A stretch of DNA of 64,000 bases, taken from Diploscapter coronatus. Lineage: Eukaryota > Nematoda > Chromadorea > Rhabditida > Rhabditidae. A program made the position numbers and the translations under genes. The notes beneath the pieces were generated by a model. That model saw nothing but the letters and a program-made list of their open reading frames with translations, ran no database searches and was not told the origin of the DNA. Where the stretch lies: positions 67,595,249-67,659,248 of the forward strand of contig OZ038423.1 of NCBI GenBank assembly GCA_964036155.1, in the 5' to 3' direction. Positions 38,813 through 48,940 of this stretch are shown piece after piece. Every line of letters begins with the position of its first letter. The first letter of the stretch is position 1.

Positions 38813-40097
38813 CTATTTCCCATATCCATTATCATAATAATTATTATATCCATTATTGTATGGAGAATAATTACTTCCATAGCTTCCAACCATATTAGCG
38901 TTTCCGATCTGACCACCATACGGATTGACAGCAGCTCCCTGACAGACTTGCATGCACTGGTCGTTGCTCGTGAACAGGTTAGAGTTGCCACCACAGCCGT
39001 TGAATTGAATCGATTGGCAGGTTCCTGAATACGCTTACTTCATTTTTGTAGATAACACGAATTTTCAAGTGTTTCAAATTTTACGAATTCAAATTAAATT
39101 CTCTTCCGCTTGACTCGTAAATAGTATTACAACTTCTAATGATGAAAGATTTAGTGTTGAAAAAGTTTCTTGACTTACTCAAGTTTCCATCATAGTACCA
39201 CAGCGGGAAGGGAGGACTCGACGAGCAAGTGTAGCCTGGGTCTCTCATTTGGTTGCATATCATGTCTCTTTGAACTCGCATTTCGTTGACTTCATTCTGG
39301 GTTAATCTGAATCATCAATATTTTTCTAAACTGATCACTTTGCTACCGGAGAAAATTACATTTTTCTTCAATAGCTTTGATGTGTTCATTTTGTGAAGAG
39401 AGTACTCGAAACTTCTCAAAGTTTCTTCTGAAAAAACCTACCGTTCATTCCGATTCTTGTAATTGATCCGATTGATCGCCCTTCCTGCCATAGCTCCGCC
39501 AGCTAATCCACCAACGAGCGGGAAAATGCTCGAACCTCCACCACGATTCCTGTAAGGAGTGGGAGATGGTACGTAAACGATGTTAGGCGCTGGAGCTGGA
39601 ATATAGGTCTGACGGGGCGGGGCTGAAATTTCTAAATTGTCTTCTGTTTTTCAGCAAAAATGATTAAGTTATTGCATACAAGGATTTCTTTGAAACGTAG
39701 ATAAGCTTGAAAATTTTCTAATTTTTACGATGGAAATAATTGAATCGTGGAATGTCTGTTCGATATCAGTAATTTAGAAAGAAAAAAAATCATTTTAGAT
39801 CAAATTTTTTCAAACTTATTAATAATGATAACATTCATTTTTCAATACTATTTTTATTAACCATCATGTCATGGCAAACGATCATTATAGAAATCGCATA
39901 TTATTTATTCAGACAATTTTCTGAAACTTACACGAAGGCCTCGATGGACTTGGTGATCTCGAATTTGATGCTGAACTAGTTCTGGATGATGAAGAAGTTC
40001 TTGATGCTGAGCTTCCCCTGGAGGAACTTGAAGATCGTCCATCCAAGGTTTCGATCAATAAAGCTGATATCAGCAATGAAATCAACTCTAACTTCAT
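38813..40097 (-). CDS. Secreted Kunitz-domain protein with Ser/Arg-rich N-terminus
   Basis: Minus-strand exons 40097-39932, 39622-39442, 39306-39179 and 39024-38813 join in frame to give about 228 residues. Residues 1-20 form a signal peptide (MKLELISLLISALLIETLDG). Residues 21-55 are almost only Ser, Arg, Ala, Pro and Thr. A Pro-rich stretch and a Gly-rich hydrophobic segment (IFPLVGGLAGGAMAG) follow. One Kunitz (BPTI) domain spans residues 133-186 with all six cysteines: Cys133, the Cys of PGYTC, Cys161, the Cys of NGCGGN (169), Cys182 and Cys186. The tail is Asn/Tyr/Gly-rich. Kunitz domains usually inhibit serine proteases, but the loop after PGYTC is Ser-rich, so the target is not predictable. 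It is one of three Kunitz genes within 5 kb. Confidence 0.85.
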
Positions 40098-40881
40098 TAT
40101 TCAACAACAAAAGTTGATGGGCCAGAAATAAGTTAGGTTTAATCTGAAATGAGAATTTATGAAAATGTATTTGTATAAGAAGAAATGACACCGAAAAATA
40201 AGGAACTTCATTTTCTAGATGAAATTTTAACTACACTAAAATTTAGACTGTTCAAACATTTCGGCTTATAAAGGATATTTTAAAAATCAATCTCTCAAGA
40301 AGAAAATGATGACTTGGTTTAAATTTAAAACTAGAGCGGATTAAGTTCGACTCGAAAAATAAATGATAGGTTGGAAAGTAACCATCTGCTCCATGTGATG
40401 AGCACATCAGTTAGACAAACAGAAAGTTTCTCATTGTATGTCTAGAAATAGGGGACCAATGACAGTTCAGATATTTTGAAATTAATATCAGTTAGCCTAT
40501 TTCTATCGCTACGTGTTGAAGTATAGCCTCGAAAAACAGATTCAACATTTCACAACTCTATTTATTTGCCACAAATCTACGAGCTTCGGTAATGGTCGAG
40601 ATGTGTTGAAAAGTCAATAAAACAGCAATTTTGAGAAACCGGGGAAATATTATGGAAAAGAAAAGGACGAATTTGTAATGACGCAATAAATGACATTTGT
40701 TATTGTGAAACACAAGTCAAATATAGTTAACGTTCAATAAGTATGTTACAAAATGTGAACTACTAAAATAATTTTAACTGATTTGACAATGTTTCAATTT
40801 TTAGAAATTAAAATGGAATAGCTAAGACATGATGAGAAAGTAAATTTAGCAATGTATTTTTAATACCATATTTTTCATAAA
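40098..40881. other. Intergenic between two minus-strand Kunitz genes
   Basis: AT-rich; the promoter of the 228-residue Kunitz gene is expected here. No specific element recognised. Confidence 0.45.
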
Positions 40882-41368
40882 TCATGAGTTATTAGATTTC
40901 GATTGTGACCCGCACTTCTTCATACAATCGGAATATTTCTTGAAATTATTCTTGTTACCGCCCAATCCGTTGTACGAAAATCTGAAAATTAAAATTTGAC
41001 TTTTTATTTTGAAATTCCGGTTTTAAAGATTATGCATAACTGATATTGAAAATTGATGTAATATGAGATTCTTCAAACAGTTTATAACTTACTTCATGCA
41101 ATTATTGAACTGTGAATTGTAATAATATCGCTCCAGGTAATGGGTGTTTTCATTTGGAAAAGTTCCGGAATCATAATCAAGGTTACATATTTCGGATGGA
41201 TTAGATGAACTTGTTGCTGTAGAATTGCCTGAACATTTTATCTTTCTAAAATAGGAATAATTTATTGCCTGTATCTCTACGAAAACGAATAGTAGGTTTC
41301 AAATTATAGGCAGACAAATTATCAGCTAGTAGAAAAGTAACAAGTAACAACAAGAATAAATGTTTCAT
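40882..41368 (-). CDS. Small secreted Kunitz-like protein lacking one disulfide
   Basis: Three minus-strand exons: 41368-41269, 41228-41093 and 40981-40882, giving about 111 residues. Signal peptide at residues 1-20 (MKHLFLLLLVTFLLADNLSA), then a basic patch (RFRRD), then a Kunitz fold over residues 48-102. Only four of the six Kunitz cysteines remain (Cys48, Cys77, Cys98, Cys102). The partners of the canonical Cys14-Cys38 disulfide are both gone, replaced by Pro58 (GTFP) and Leu85 (YNGLGGN). The 40-base first intron uses a GC donor (acag followed by gcaata); this is the only choice I found that keeps frame with a good acceptor (gttcag). Loss of that disulfide leaves the inhibitory loop unbraced, so protease inhibition is doubtful. 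Confidence 0.75.
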
Positions 41369-42465
41369 TGTCACAAAATATAGGTCTCGAACACAAATTT
41401 TCACGATTTTATAGAAGTTTATCGAGCTAAGAAAATAGATAACCGAACAGTTATCAAAACAGAAAATGTGAGGTGATTTCTGCCTACTCATATAGGACTC
41501 GATATTTACATTGTCAAATTATGTCTCTTTCAGTAAATATTCTGTTCAGTTTATGATTTAACGACAAAATTGATCAATAACGACGACAGTATTTTAAACT
41601 GCTGGTTATCAAGATTATCCCCAAAAGCGAGCACTAGATATAAAATTTAGAAAGTGATATTGCATTTTGAAGCACACTCAGAATCTTCAGCAATCACAAA
41701 TATGATCTTCTCCTTTTGTGATATCATAGTTTTTTTTTCAACTTATCAAACAATCAATCACACCGCTTGTCAATAGAATAATGAAGCTAATTGAAACGAC
41801 AAAGAACCAATGGAATTGGCAAGAATGGAAATGAAATGATTATTATCATCGTTACACTAACCGACCAATTTTGTTCCTATTTTATACTTTCATGCTTGCC
41901 ATATTGATTTTCTAAGGCCCCGTCTCCTAAAAAAGATAAAATTTTCCATATTCCCGCTGAAAATTAGCATAACACATTTAGGCAAAAGTACCTAAATTTT
42001 GAAAATCGTCTTTTCTTGTTCGATACTTAAGTCCTGAAACCAGTTACAACGCATTCCTGGTCTATTTACATTCCACCGACTCGAAAATTTTCGGTAAAAT
42101 TCGAAAAATCAAAAATACGTCGAAACGCGCACCGACTTGTACACAAATAGCGACTATCTTTAACTTGCCGATTCTTTTCGATTTTCTGCTTTTCCACCTA
42201 CAAATGAGCATTTTCTAAGCCGAAATTTTGAAAACTTGTTCCGGTAGTTTTGGACTCAAAATCGATTTTATTTTAAGGCTTTTATTCTGTGAATTCATAA
42301 ACGTTGAATCTATCGCTATAAAATCGCATGACCCTCCATAGAAATTTTTGAATCATACGTTTGAAATTTGTCAATTAAGTTTCCTCTTTATATTTCAAAA
42401 TTTTCTGCATTCGCTATACAAAATATTTTATTTGAAGGTATTTTTTTATTATGCAAAGCGAAATG
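41369..42465. other. Divergent intergenic region between two Kunitz genes
   Basis: About 1.1 kb between oppositely oriented Kunitz genes, presumably holding both promoters. No motif could be assigned. Confidence 0.45.
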
Positions 42466-42471
42466 TTTCAG
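42466..42471 (+). promoter_or_regulatory. Probable trans-splice acceptor that decides the start codon
   Basis: The sequence gtttcag ends at 42471 immediately before ATG 42472. Two further in-frame ATGs lie just upstream (42451 and 42463), but only the 42472 start gives a clean signal peptide. A leader spliced at 42471 would remove the other two. Confidence 0.55.
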
Positions 42472-43826
42472 ATGATCCTAAGCCTGGTATTATTGTTATT
42501 CCATCAAGCTTTATCCCAGGATTGTTCTTCTCCTCGAGACAGTGGAGATTTCTGCGATTCCAACCAACCGAAACGCATGTTCTACTATGACACGAGAATG
42601 AGTAAGTTATCCCAATTGAAAACAAGCTTCAACAAAATTATCGATCTTCTGAACGTAATATCTTGTTACAAAATTTGTAACTTATTCAATCTATTGGCAA
42701 TTAATAAAAGTAGTACTACAACAATTCAACGAATATGCATAACATTTTGAGCCAATTAAACAATTAGATTATTCATAAAGTATAGGATAGGGATTTGATA
42801 ATGAAAATCAAACTTTTCAGCTAATTGTAAGGAAATTTATATGATGATATTTTTATCGATTTTTTCTGTACTATTTCAAAGTACTACGGTACTACCTTTA
42901 TTAATTGCCCAATCTATTCAAAAATTCACTGTTCAGAAGTCTGCCAACCGTTCTCGTATCACGGATGTGCTGGAAATGACAACAAATACGAGAGTGCTCA
43001 GGGTTGCAAAAGTACTTGCGTTACAAAGATCGGCGGAGGTAGATAATTTCTGATAAGCCGGATAAAATTTCTGAAATTTATAGCTGGAACGGCATCAGCG
43101 TCATCTACAAGTCCAAGATCTTCGACAAATTCGACTTCACAAGGAAAAGTGCCGCCGTTCGTCCCAGAGGGAAATAGCCATGGTCAATGGAGAAAAGGTA
43201 GTGATTAAAAAAAATAATAATAATAATTTCCGAAGAAATGTCAGATGTTTACTAATCATTTTCAGCCGAACTCTGTGGCAGTAATTATTTGATCCCGAAT
43301 GGTCAATACGTTCTGTGTCAAGGTGACGGAGGATGTCCCGCACAGCACAATTGTGTCAATGGAGCGGTTTGTTGTCCTACGAAAGGTAGACAATTTTTAG
43401 CTATTCGTTTCCGATATATCACTCTCCAACAATACGAAATAACGATAGATGAATGCAATTTATTTGAAACACTTTTGATTTTTTAAATTCATAGCTTAGT
43501 TCGAGGATTCGAAGAAAGACTAAATCAAAGTCATTTGTAACCCTTTCCATCAAGAAAATTTCGGAAACTTATTCAGATTACGTATGCTCGTTGAGAGATG
43601 ACAATGGTCATTTCCAAGATGGTGTTGAGGATAGACCTCGGTATTGTTGATAATAAAAGTCGTAAAAACTGGAAAGTTAATTTTCAGTTTCGGTTGGGAT
43701 CATAACGTGAAGAATTGCGTGCGATTCAGCTACTACGGCCGAGATGGAAATTACAACAACTTTCCGAATTTTCCCAGCTGCGTAGCTTATTGCAAAGACT
43801 CGAAGAAGGTCGACACTTCGGGATAA
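42472..43826 (+). CDS. Secreted Kunitz-lustrin-Kunitz protein
   Basis: Exons 42472-42601, 42937-43038, 43084-43197, 43266-43385, 43577-43640 and 43688-43826 give about 222 residues. Signal peptide at residues 1-16 (MILSLVLLLFHQALSQ). Kunitz domain 1 spans residues 18-71 with all six cysteines (18, 28, 46, 54, 67, 71). A Ser/Thr/Pro-rich linker follows, then a lustrin-type Cys-rich repeat (CGSNYLIPNG..VLC....GCPAQHNC...AVCCP). Kunitz domain 2 spans residues 159-212 and has only four cysteines (159, 187, 208, 212). The positions of the Cys14-Cys38 pair are Gln169 and Arg195. Kunitz plus lustrin repeats are a common nematode extracellular or cuticle-associated combination. A poly(A) signal (aataaa) follows near 43912. 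Confidence 0.87.
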
Positions 43827-44999
43827 ATTCCAGTTCCATAGTTAAAAATTACGGCTACTTGTTTGTTGATAGCGTGTTTCATCACTTATTTTTCTGTTAG
43901 TTTTTTAGACGAATAAAAACAACATAAAAATCAGCATTATTTTCAGCATATGCATAGAAAAATTCATGAAATAATTTGTTACTATGATAAATATGAGAAT
44001 TTGCATTATTGATTGATTAGAGATACGAAATTCCTTAAAAAATATGTATATATACTGGGGGTAGGTCGCAAGGGTTTTTCACGACCGTCCTCCGTAGGAC
44101 TGATTTTGGCAAAATTAAACGAAAAATGATACTTGATCAAGAAATAAGCAGATAAGGTGTGTCTCAAAATTGTGGGCGCACTTCGCATTTCATGGTTCCG
44201 TATCGACTATACTTGAGCCAATTGAGCTCAAATTTGCCTCACATATTACCTTACATATCCATAATATATTCTCAGAGTTTGAGCCCGATTCGATTTACTA
44301 CAATGTTTATATGATTTTTTCCTGAAAAATGTCCTTAACTATAGAAAATGACCTAGAATGTTAAGGATAGTTCAGAAAAATTGATTAGAGTAAAAATAGC
44401 CATGAAGACATGCAGCATGACTCTCCATCCTCTATCGAAAGTTGTGCTGAATTCCCCTTTTATAGTCCATATGCAAGTCATGCAAATTTTTTAAATCTAT
44501 ATTTGACAGTCAACACTCTTCGTCAAGTTAAAACCGTTTTCCGGGTATAAGTACCGAATTTTCAATCTAAAAGCAATAGAGCTTTTACGTTGCACATCAG
44601 GCAAAAATTTTCTTTCCAGCCACATATGGCTTATGAGGGTTATCATGGATAGTTGCTGAGAACTAAGCGTGCACAGGAAAACAAACAAACACTTAACAAA
44701 CATACTAAAAGGTACGATACGAGGTATGCATTTACGCCGTTTACAACCGATAATTAAATACGCGGATAGTTTTATTTCAGCATGCATCTTCAAATTTTAG
44801 GATTCTTGAATGATAAACCGTGTTTAGAAATCGATTTTTAGTCTGATAAATATTGCGATGCATCAATTTAGTAGTTTCATTCTCCTTTCTTCAATGATCA
44901 ATTTCAAAATCATTAATTGCATTTTCTCATTTGATCGACTCTTTTACTATTTCCATTTCGAAATAATACTATGCCAATTGTTTAGGCCTCTTAACAAAG
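43827..44999. other. Intergenic; contains dispersed hairpin motif, copy 2
   Basis: No supported genes. At about 44051-44107 there is a compact motif with two potential stems: ggtcg pairing with cgacc, and gtcct pairing with aggac. It is similar to blocks at 36421-36507 and 46426-46515. Confidence 0.5.
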
Positions 45000-46267
45000 A
45001 TGCTAGCCAATTTACCAGTCGAAGTTATATTGTTGATCTGTCAATATCCCGAATTCAAAGACGTGGGACAATTGGCCTGGACTAACAAGCGAATGATGCG
45101 AATAATCAAGAAATATCTGCCGATGGCGCTCGAGAAGAAAGTTTTTTTCTATTGTAGGAAAATATTTCTTGTATGAGCGAAAGTTAACTTTAATATTTAG
45201 TGCCTTATACAAACGGCAAAATTTGGGAAGGAAGAATTTGTCTGTTTGATTCGCATACTAATTCTGTTAAGCAGATTGCGAAATTTACTAATTATTTACG
45301 ATCATATGAAGTAGTAACTACAAAAGATAAGGTAGATTATTTTATTTGGCATTGCCAATTTTATAGATTTTAGATTTTTGCATTGAATTCTTCTGAAGAC
45401 TGGTTTGAAATTTTTGACCTGAATACTCGACAAATCACTAGAGGTAGCATTACAAAAGCCAACAGCTTGGTTTAATTTTATTGCATTCTTCGCAGGACCA
45501 GATCCTCCTGAATGGCGTGAAGATGCATCTGTGGCTTATTTCAAAGACAAATTGTATTATTTGGGTGGATTGGATCCTAAAACAAGGAAAGATACGAATC
45601 GAGTTGATGTAAGAAGATCGAATGAAAGTCCATAAAATAGTTTATTCAGGTTTTAATAGATCGAAAATGGCAAACAAGACCTGCTCTTCCTCATTCAATT
45701 AGTTATGCTCAAACAATAACATGTGATGGAATTTTATACGGTCACATTATAGCATGTTCATTATTGTAATTATGGATATTCAGTTATCGATGGAAAAAAT
45801 AGCCGAAAGATATATCGATTGTCAGAAGATGAACGGGAATGGGTTGAAATTGGAGAGATTCCAGAAGAACGAGATTTTTTTAGAGTTGCATCACTAAATG
45901 GAAAAATTTACATAACTGGAGGATTTAAGTCGTTAATTTTGTATGATAAATAATGTATCATTCTATATTTAGTCTTAATGGAGCATTAAAATCCTGTTTG
46001 TGTTTCGATCCCTCAGTCCCAGTTGACAGTCGAATTTCTCGAATCGCAGATACGTATTATAGAAGATATCGTCATTCGCTCATTGCTGCTAACGGGAAAT
46101 TGTATGCAATCGGAGGGTGAGCTGAGATTTTGCATATATTTGTACGAAATATTTGTTAATTTAGATTGAAAAGAGTTTCTTCTGGGACAACTTTGTGTAA
46201 TTCAATCGAGGAATACGATCCACAAATGAATAAGTGGCGTAAAATCAGAAAAGTTACCATAAAATAA
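45000..46267 (+). CDS. F-box and kelch-repeat protein
   Basis: Exons 45000-45153, 45201-45331, 45374-45443, 45496-45608, 45650-45740, 45784-45931, 45973-46116 and 46165-46267 give about 317 residues. Residues 1-40 look like an F-box (LPVEVILLICQYPEF, then LAWTNKRMMRI), the motif that docks a substrate adaptor onto SKP1-cullin ubiquitin ligases. The rest is a set of kelch-like blades. Typical paired glycines after hydrophobic strands are LYYLGGLD (exon 4), IYITGGF (exon 6) and LYAIGG (exon 7), with Trp-containing strands (KWQTRPALP, EREWVEIGEIP, MNKWRKI). The likely role is substrate recognition by the beta-propeller, in cytosol or nucleus; the substrate is unknown. A splice-like acceptor lies about 15 bases before the ATG. 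Codon use is A/T-rich. Confidence 0.8.
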
Positions 46268-47035
46268 AACTTGATTATAATAATCTCAAATTTCATATAG
46301 AAAGTTTATTCAATAAAATGTGAAATAGTAATTTAATCTGAATACATATGATACAGACAACTCTCGAAGACATCCAAAAGTAACGAGGGAAAATTAACTG
46401 AAATAAATATTTTATTTTATTTCAAAGCAAACCTAGGAAGCATTTTCGCCAGACAAAAATAAACTAGGGAGTAGGTCGCAGAGGGTTTCTAACGACGTTC
46501 TCCGTGTAGGACTGGAGCGCAGATAAAGATAACTAGACACTAAAAACGCTCATCTGTCATTTAAATCTGTATCAGTTTTGGATCAAGGAAAATAAGAAAG
46601 GACAAATTACGAAATACTAAAAACATTCCAATAATTGTAAGTGCCTTCAGCATATAGGAGGGAAATTTCGATTGTTTCGAAACTTTAAAGCATCATTCCG
46701 CTCATTCACTATTTTCAATGTGCTATGCAACAAACTGTAAGACAAGGATATGTTTAAGATATGTTGGACATAGTTCAGGACTTTTAATAAGAGCGCCTCT
46801 CTTAAGGTTCATATCATCTTTGCTCTTTGTCGAGTTTATAAAATTCCAAGTGCTGATCAGTAAGGTTTTTTCTGCATAACATAAACATTATAGATTTTCT
46901 GGATGATGTTCCAATGAAACTTATAAACATTGGGTATCATTGTTCCTTCACATCAAGCAATTCATTGATTAGTGCAATTTTCATTATCGCCTGGTATTCC
47001 AATTTTTCTGGCATCCTAAAGTTATTGCCGCTAAA
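46268..47035. other. Intergenic; contains dispersed hairpin motif, copy 3
   Basis: Possible poly(A) signal (caataaa) near 46311. The block 46426-46515 matches the intronic copy at 36421-36507 over about 85 bp and the shorter one at 44051-44107. No exons supported. Confidence 0.5.
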
Positions 47036-48388
47036 ATGAAATTTCTTCACCTACTCGTTCTAATCTCTCTATCTGTCTATTGTGCTCTGGCGTCGAAATC
47101 TTGTGGATCTTACAATTCGAACGTCAAAATTTGTTGCAATGGTCGTATCTTTGATAAGGGCACATATTCAGCGTGTTGCGGAACGTTACCTTACGACAAT
47201 GTTTCCCATTTCTGCTGTGGCGGAATCATATTGACTCGCGGAAATAGTTCGGGATGCTGCTCAGGAAAGCCCTTCGACCCTAGCGAATACTTCTGTTGCG
47301 GGGGAAAAATCCATCCTGCCACGTCGAATTCACTATGCTGCAGTAACAAAGTATTCAATCCTTTAAACAAAATTTGCTGCAATGGCCATCTATCTGAAAA
47401 AGGGACAAAATCTATGTGCTGCGGAACGACTCCTTACGACAAGGTTTCCCATATCTGCTGTGGCGGACAAATATTTCCTCGCGGAAAGAATTCGAAATGC
47501 TGCTCAGGAAAACTCTTTAACTCAAACGAACAGATTTGTTGCGGCGATAAAATCCACCCTGCCAGCTCGAATTCCCAATGCTGCGGAAACGCGCTCTTCG
47601 ATTCCGATTCTTTGATTTGCTGTGACGGAAAATTGATGTCGAAAAAATATAATACTGAATGCTGCGGTCAAGACTTGTTTGATACATCTTCCAAAATTTG
47701 CTGTGAAGGAACTATAAATACCAAAATGTATTCCGCGCAATGTTGCGGAGACAAATCTTACGATTCGACCTCATACATCTGCTGTAACGGAACAGTGAAT
47801 AATAAAATGTATTCCGCGCAATGTTGCGAAAACAAATCATACGATTCGACCTCGGAAATTTGTTGCGATGGAGTTGTTAACAAAAAACCATATTCTGCTA
47901 AATGCTGTGGAGCTCAATCTTATGATTCGACCTCGGAAATATGCTGTGATGGAGTTGTTAACAAAAAGCCATATTCCGCGCAATGTTGCGAAAACAAATC
48001 ATACGATTCGACCTCGGAAATTTGTTGCGATGGAGTTGTTAACAAAAAACCGTATTCCGCTAAATGCTGTGAAGCTCAATCCTATGACTCAACTTCGGAA
48101 ATATGCTGTAATGGAGTTGTTAACAAAAAGCCATATTCCGCGCAATGTTGCGAAAACAAATCATACGATTCGACCTCAGAAATATGCTGTGACGGAGTTG
48201 TTAACAAAAAACCATATTCTGCTAAATGCTGTGGAGCTCAATCTTATGACTCAACTTCGGAAATATGCTGTGATGGAGTTGTTAATAAAAAACCATATTC
48301 CGCCGAGTGCTGTAAAGATAAATCTTACGATTCGACTTCGGAAATTTGCTGTAACGGTTTAGTGAAAAACAAGTATTCCGGGTGCTGA
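47036..48388 (+). CDS. Secreted dicysteine-repeat protein (galaxin-like), intronless
   Basis: A single uninterrupted exon of 450 residues in a region where every other gene is split. Residues 1-19 are a signal peptide (MKFLHLLVLISLSVYCALA). The rest consists of Cys-Cys pairs spaced about 12-15 residues apart; I count 31. They alternate between an ICC(N/D)G-type and a CCGxxxYD-type half-repeat. This is the arrangement of galaxin-type dicysteine repeats, known from coral skeletal matrix and other animals. The N-terminal part contains a three-unit module present twice (about residues 31-110 and 111-192). The C-terminal half consists of nearly identical 27-residue units (YDSTSEICCDGVVNKKPYSA plus a CC ending). 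Expected to be an extracellular, heavily disulfide-bonded structural protein. Poly(A) signal (aataaa) near 48455. Confidence 0.82.
   Translation: MKFLHLLVLISLSVYCALASKSCGSYNSNVKICCNGRIFDKGTYSACCGTLPYDNVSHFCCGGIILTRGNSSGCCSGKPFDPSEYFCCGGKIHPATSNSLCCSNKVFNPLNKICCNGHLSEKGTKSMCCGTTPYDKVSHICCGGQIFPRGKNSKCCSGKLFNSNEQICCGDKIHPASSNSQCCGNALFDSDSLICCDGKLMSKKYNTECCGQDLFDTSSKICCEGTINTKMYSAQCCGDKSYDSTSYICCNGTVNNKMYSAQCCENKSYDSTSEICCDGVVNKKPYSAKCCGAQSYDSTSEICCDGVVNKKPYSAQCCENKSYDSTSEICCDGVVNKKPYSAKCCEAQSYDSTSEICCNGVVNKKPYSAQCCENKSYDSTSEICCDGVVNKKPYSAKCCGAQSYDSTSEICCDGVVNKKPYSAECCKDKSYDSTSEICCNGLVKNKYSGC
47755..48385 (+). repeat. Coding tandem repeat, 81-bp unit with 162-bp higher order
   Basis: About seven to eight 81-bp units inside the dicysteine-repeat gene. 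Alternate units end in CCENKS or CC(G/E)AQS, so the true recent duplication unit is two repeats (162 bp). Units two apart are nearly identical at the DNA level, while neighbours differ more. Confidence 0.8.
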
Positions 48389-48718
48389 AGAAACCTATTC
48401 AAAAACCATAAATTTTCCAGATTATTATCATCATTTTGATTTACCTACTTCTTGAATAAATAATTGAAATATCGCCTTGTTTTTTCCTTATATTTGAATG
48501 AAAAATTTTGTTCGCATGTTTAAGAGAAATCTTTGCTTGATTCTTTTATAATTAACAATATTTGCAGTTGTTGTAGCACGAGCTTTGTGTTGTCTGGTTG
48601 ACTTGATAGGCCAGAGTTCACCTCGATCATATATTAACAGATCCAGAGAGAACGATCTTCAGAAAACCCTAGCAACCTACTTCCTGCATATTTGCTAAAT
48701 GAATTTCTATTAATTAGG
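48389..48718. other. 3' UTR and intergenic sequence
   Basis: Short AT-rich stretch after the dicysteine-repeat gene; contains its likely poly(A) signal and nothing else recognisable. Confidence 0.5.
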
Positions 48719-48940
48719 CTACTTTGCAATGAAAATAAACGGAAGGGAAAGAAAGGCACGAAATTCTCGCATTTGTGAGGCAATGTTCATTATCCGACGA
48801 CATATTGCACACAATAAACTGCTTTCATTTTTAATAGACGAACAAAATCAGCTTTATGCAATTCGGGTAACGGACGTTGCTTCACCAATGCGAGAATTGC
48901 GCGCCTTTCTCCCCTTCCGTTTATTTCCACTGTCAAGTAG
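48719..48940. mobile_element. MITE-like element with terminal inverted repeats of about 55 bp
   Basis: The left end (from ctacttt at 48719, through aaataaacggaagg and ttctcgca) is repeated in reverse complement at the right end (tgcgagaatt... to aagtag at 48940). The total is about 222 bp, with no coding capacity. A target-site duplication was not obvious. Confidence 0.7.

Noticed and set aside
42451..42471. Upstream in-frame ATGs as start of the Kunitz-lustrin protein
   Set aside because: They would put polar residues before the signal peptide, and they lie upstream of a trans-splice-like acceptor that ends exactly at the preferred ATG.
47868..48362. 164-residue open frame in another frame of the dicysteine-repeat gene
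   Set aside because: It is the shadow of the 81-bp coding repeat; since the unit is a multiple of three, all stop-free frames repeat too.
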